Shown: one piece after another, positions 33,433-35,839 of the stretch
How the letters are laid out: each line of letters starts with the position of its first letter
Position numbering within the stretch: position 1 is the first letter of the stretch
NCBI GenBank assembly: GCA_018064505.1
Contig: JAGHVC010000182.1
Coordinates: 1-35,839, forward strand
Reading direction: 5' to 3'
Length of the DNA: 35,839 nt
Source of the DNA: Candidatus Minthosoma caballi
GTDB lineage: Bacteria; Bacteroidota; Bacteroidia; Bacteroidales; Bacteroidaceae
The notes under the pieces: generated by a model
What the model was told of the DNA's origin: nothing
The model's input: only the letters and a program-made list of their open reading frames with translations
The model's database searches: none
Made by a program: the position numbers and the translations under genes

Positions 33433-34131
33433 CTACACCAATACTAACTGATTAATATACTTCAGCACCTTGTTCTTATATTCAAAGTTGCTTGTGTCAT
33501 ACAGCTCTGGAGTCAGCAAGAAATCAAGCTGCGACTCAATCACGGTGTCAAACAGCCTCTTCATGCTCTGTCCGTAATTCTTAATCTCGTCATAAGCATG
33601 CTTGATGCGCTCAAATGGGTAGTCATACCTCATCAGCATGTCTATATACTCCACATTGCGACCAATGATAATCAGAGAAATAATCTTTGGGTTATGAAGC
33701 CTTTGAAACACCGAACCCCAGAATGCCAATCCCCAGTCCGTGATAGGCTGCATCAGCGTGATGTTCGATTCCTTATCCACCTTGCACATATTCATGTGAG
33801 CAATCGACATCTCAATAAATGACAGTGTTTCGCTCATGATGTCCTCACGCAACAAAATAGCATTATCCTTTGCGCAATTCATCTCCGAGATGATGCTATT
33901 CGGATTCTTCTCGTCATATAGCATTCCCAGCCTAAACTCATCAGGAGTGCTATAGCTGCCAGAAGCATCCAGTTTCTGCCAAAATTCCTCATAATCCTTA
34001 GCATCACCATCAATCATTTTGTCATAGCATTGCCTCAGCAAGTGCAATGTCATATACACTCTCTCTTCATATCGTCCAAGCCAATAAAGACGATTTGCCT
34101 TCATAGCCGAAATTGCATTAGATTTTACCAT
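33433..34131 (-). CDS. Alpha-E domain protein (DUF403)
   Basis: This is a 232-aa helical cytoplasmic protein of the alpha-E/DUF403 family. The N-terminal signature ANRLYWLGRYEERVYMTLHL (residues 12-31) is diagnostic, and AILLREDIMSETLSFIEMSI fits the family's second conserved region. Members elsewhere are about 300 aa, so this one is shorter. The alpha-E domain has no known catalytic activity but is almost always encoded next to a circularly permuted ATP-grasp ligase, either fused or adjacent, and is thought to work with it. Here it starts 34 nt after the ligase gene. Confidence 0.92.
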   Translation of the reverse strand: MVKSNAISAMKANRLYWLGRYEERVYMTLHLLRQCYDKMIDGDAKDYEEFWQKLDASGSYSTPDEFRLGMLYDEKNPNSIISEMNCAKDNAILLREDIMSETLSFIEMSIAHMNMCKVDKESNITLMQPITDWGLAFWGSVFQRLHNPKIISLIIIGRNVEYIDMLMRYDYPFERIKHAYDEIKNYGQSMKRLFDTVIESQLDFLLTPELYDTSNFEYKNKVLKYINQLVLV

Positions 34132-34165
34132 ATTTACGCTATTGAATTTTCTAGTTTATTTTTTA

Positions 34166-35497
34166 TTAATTCATCACCCAAGTATCCTTAAAACCACCTC
34201 CTTGCGAACTATTCACCACAAATGAGTCGGGGTTGCTTGCATACCTCGTCAAGCCAGATGCCCATACGCGGGTTTCCTTACCACTTACCACAAATGCACG
34301 CAAGTCTGCCTTACGCATTGAGCTATTGCCCTCAGCATCAAGCACCTCAAGATCCTTGAAATCTATCACCTCCTGCGCAATCCATCGACGAGGCTCATCC
34401 ACAATTAACTGCTTCAGTTCCTCCAGCTTCTCAGGCGTCAGTTCGTTACCAAACATCACGCCATAGCCTCCTGCCTCAGCAACATCCTTAATGACAAGCT
34501 TTTCTATGTTAGCCAATATATACTCATAATCCTCCTTGTAATAAGGCAAATAAGTAGGCGCATTCTGCAATATTGGCTCCTCATTCAGATAATATTTCAC
34601 CATCTTTGGCACGAAGTAGTAGATGCCCTTATCATCGGCCACGCCATTGCCTATGGCATTGATCAGAGCAACTCCCCCAGATTTGTAAGCCTCCATCACT
34701 CCTGGCACACCCAGCAAGCTCTCCGGCTCAAAAGTCAGAGGATCCATATATTCGTCACTCACTCTGCGATAAATGCATCCCACTCGTTGCTTCTCGTGAT
34801 ACAAGCCTTCATAGTACACCTTGCCATCCTCCACAATCAAGTCGCCAGGATAAGCAAGCGTGGCACCTGTCTTTTCTGCCAAATACGAATGCTCAAAGAA
34901 AGCTGAGTTATACCTGCCAGGAGTGAGAATCACGGCAATACCCCTATCCCCGTTCACATCATCCATCATCTGGCGCAACAGGTCGGCATAGTCACGATTG
35001 TCTGCCACGGCATTGTCTGCAAAAGCCTCTGGAGTCACCTTACGAGTCACCGTGCGTGCAATCATCGGATAGCTTGCACCGCTTGGAATGCGAAGATTGT
35101 CCTCCAGCACATACCACTCTCCGTTTTTCCCCTCAACGAGGTCAATGCCAGCTATGTGTGCATACACTCCTATAGCAGGGTCAATGCCCTCACACTCTGG
35201 CATATATCCCTTAGAAGCATAGACAAACTCCATTGGCACTATGCCGTCCTTCACAATCTTTTTCTCATGATAAATGTCCCACAAGAAGAGGTTAAGTGCC
35301 TTCACGCGCTGCTGCAATCCCTTCTCCAGATAGTTCCAGTCTTTCTTACTGATGATTCGAGGCACCGAGTCGAACGGAAACAGCTGTTCGCGAAAAACTC
35401 CTTTCTTATACACTCCGAATCGTACTCCAAAACGCTCCATCCACTTGTTGACGCTGTTTCTACTATCAACAAGAGCTTTAATGCTTACTTCTGCCAT
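34166..35497 (-). CDS. Circularly permuted ATP-grasp ligase (COG2308 type)
   Basis: This is a 443-aa ATP-grasp amide ligase of the circularly permuted type 2 family. The open frame extends to 35704, but the promoter at 35561-35591 lies inside that extension, so the ATG at 35497 (MAEVSIKALVDSRN) is the start. Family signatures are EGIDPAIG..YAHIAGIDLV, LEDNLRIPSG (131-140), ILTPGRYNSAFFEH, CIYRRVSDEYMDP, AIGNGVADDKGIYYFVPKM, KDVAEAGGYGVMFG and RAFVVSG. Related enzymes are predicted to form peptide-like bonds using ATP; no substrate is known. It is the first gene of the operon, followed by alpha-E and transglutaminase genes, the usual partners. I see no carrier or precursor peptide gene nearby. 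Confidence 0.92.
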   Translation of the reverse strand: MAEVSIKALVDSRNSVNKWMERFGVRFGVYKKGVFREQLFPFDSVPRIISKKDWNYLEKGLQQRVKALNLFLWDIYHEKKIVKDGIVPMEFVYASKGYMPECEGIDPAIGVYAHIAGIDLVEGKNGEWYVLEDNLRIPSGASYPMIARTVTRKVTPEAFADNAVADNRDYADLLRQMMDDVNGDRGIAVILTPGRYNSAFFEHSYLAEKTGATLAYPGDLIVEDGKVYYEGLYHEKQRVGCIYRRVSDEYMDPLTFEPESLLGVPGVMEAYKSGGVALINAIGNGVADDKGIYYFVPKMVKYYLNEEPILQNAPTYLPYYKEDYEYILANIEKLVIKDVAEAGGYGVMFGNELTPEKLEELKQLIVDEPRRWIAQEVIDFKDLEVLDAEGNSSMRKADLRAFVVSGKETRVWASGLTRYASNPDSFVVNSSQGGGFKDTWVMN

Positions 35498-35560
35498 GTG
35501 TTTGTGTCTTTGTGTTTGTGTTGTGACTATTTTTCTATCAAAATGGATTAATTTCCACTG

Positions 35561-35591
35561 CAAAGATATACATTTTGCAATACATATACAA
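35561..35591 (-). promoter_or_regulatory. Promoter of the ligase/peptidase operon
   Basis: On the minus strand TTG (35591-35589), a 20-nt spacer and TATCTTTG (35568-35561) form a full promoter. Transcription would start near 35554, leaving a leader of about 57 nt before the ATG at 35497. Confidence 0.75.
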
Positions 35592-35694
35592 TTTTCAAAA
35601 GCAAAATGTCGTAATATAATACTATTTTCTTTCGTTTTGACACAAAAATAAGCATTATGCGAAAGTTTTATCAACGAATCATGCCAACAAAGAC

Positions 35695-35743
35695 GCATCA
35701 TCAAGGGATCACATCATCAGGGGGGCTAAACCCTTGATGATGC
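35695..35743. repeat. 13-bp inverted repeat with a duplicated left arm
   Basis: GCATCATCAAGGG (35695-35707) is perfectly complementary to CCCTTGATGATGC (35731-35743). A near-copy of the left arm, CATCATCA followed by six Gs (35712-35725), lies in the loop and could pair with the same right arm. It may be a terminator or attenuator of a transcript entering from beyond the window. Confidence 0.7.
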
Positions 35744-35839
35744 ATGGGCAAATGGGAGGGCGAAAAAATGTTATTTTCTCATTTTCTATTTTGTGCCGCT
35801 CTGGGTATTATTTCTATATGATTACATGTAACCTTATAG

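Larger units (their letters stand above)
35498..35839. other. Upstream region of the ligase operon
   Basis: This 342-base stretch has no gene. It holds the operon promoter (35561-35591), a second weaker TAnnTTTG match on the minus strand (35643-35650), a 13-bp inverted repeat with an extra competing arm (35695-35743) and AT-rich sequence to the end of the window. Confidence 0.7.

Noticed and set aside
35498-35704. N-terminal extension of the ATP-grasp ligase
   Set aside because: The promoter at 35561-35591 lies inside it, and the residues are unlike the family. Translation starts at 35497.

Overview
The window looks like chromosome from a Bacteroidales bacterium, most like the Prevotella/Bacteroides branch. 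The evidence is a recurring TAnnTTTG -7 promoter element upstream of many genes, ribosomal protein S16 with a long Ala/Lys-rich tail, the gene order rseC-rnfB-rnfC-rnfD-rnfG-rnfE-rnfA, a TonB-dependent receptor with an N-terminal carboxypeptidase-regulatory-like domain, a GH97 glycosidase, and starts that mostly lack Shine-Dalgarno sequences. I see no phage, transposase, integrase or CRISPR array.

Layout. 1-5840 (+): a secreted HExxH metalloprotein translationally coupled to a GH97 glycoside hydrolase, a terminator, then a TonB-dependent receptor. 5851-8259 (+): panB and pgk, each with its own promoter, and a terminator after pgk. 8292-13408 (+): a substrate-binding-like lipoprotein, a TPR protein and a UPF1-like superfamily I helicase, closely spaced. 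A 21-bp perfect hairpin at 13425-13474 separates this from the convergent seven-gene Rnf cluster (13495-19481, -). 19621-20342 (+): rpsP with promoter, leader and terminator. 20343-21073 is gene-free and packed with several kinds of repeat. 21074-23488 (-): manC followed by a PagL-like outer-membrane protein. Divergent from them is a BadF-type sugar kinase (+). Two tRNA genes (Glu-CTC, Ser-GCT, -) lie divergent to mazG (+). 25887-28649 (-): metH without an activation domain. 28718-28811 is a long inverted repeat. 28849-30461 (-): a HAD phosphatase fused to a DUF4375-like domain, then smpB. 30682-35497 (-): a five-gene operon of ATP-grasp ligase, alpha-E protein, transglutaminase-like peptidase and two AstE/AspA-family proteins.

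How the genes work together. The Rnf genes encode a membrane ferredoxin:NAD+ oxidoreductase that stores redox energy as an ion gradient, with RseC as its usual companion. manC (GDP-mannose) and the PagL-like protein both point to the cell envelope. The last operon is the most unusual system here. A circularly permuted ATP-grasp ligase, an alpha-E protein and a transglutaminase-fold peptidase form a known but uncharacterised set predicted to make and cut amide bonds. Here they are coupled by ATGA overlaps to one AstE/AspA zinc enzyme with intact residues and one paralogue that has lost nearly all of them.

The intergenic regions also deserve attention. Two inverted repeats (20841-20991 and 28718-28811) have arms built from 9-bp tandem repeats. 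The second has a consensus promoter element for metH in its loop.
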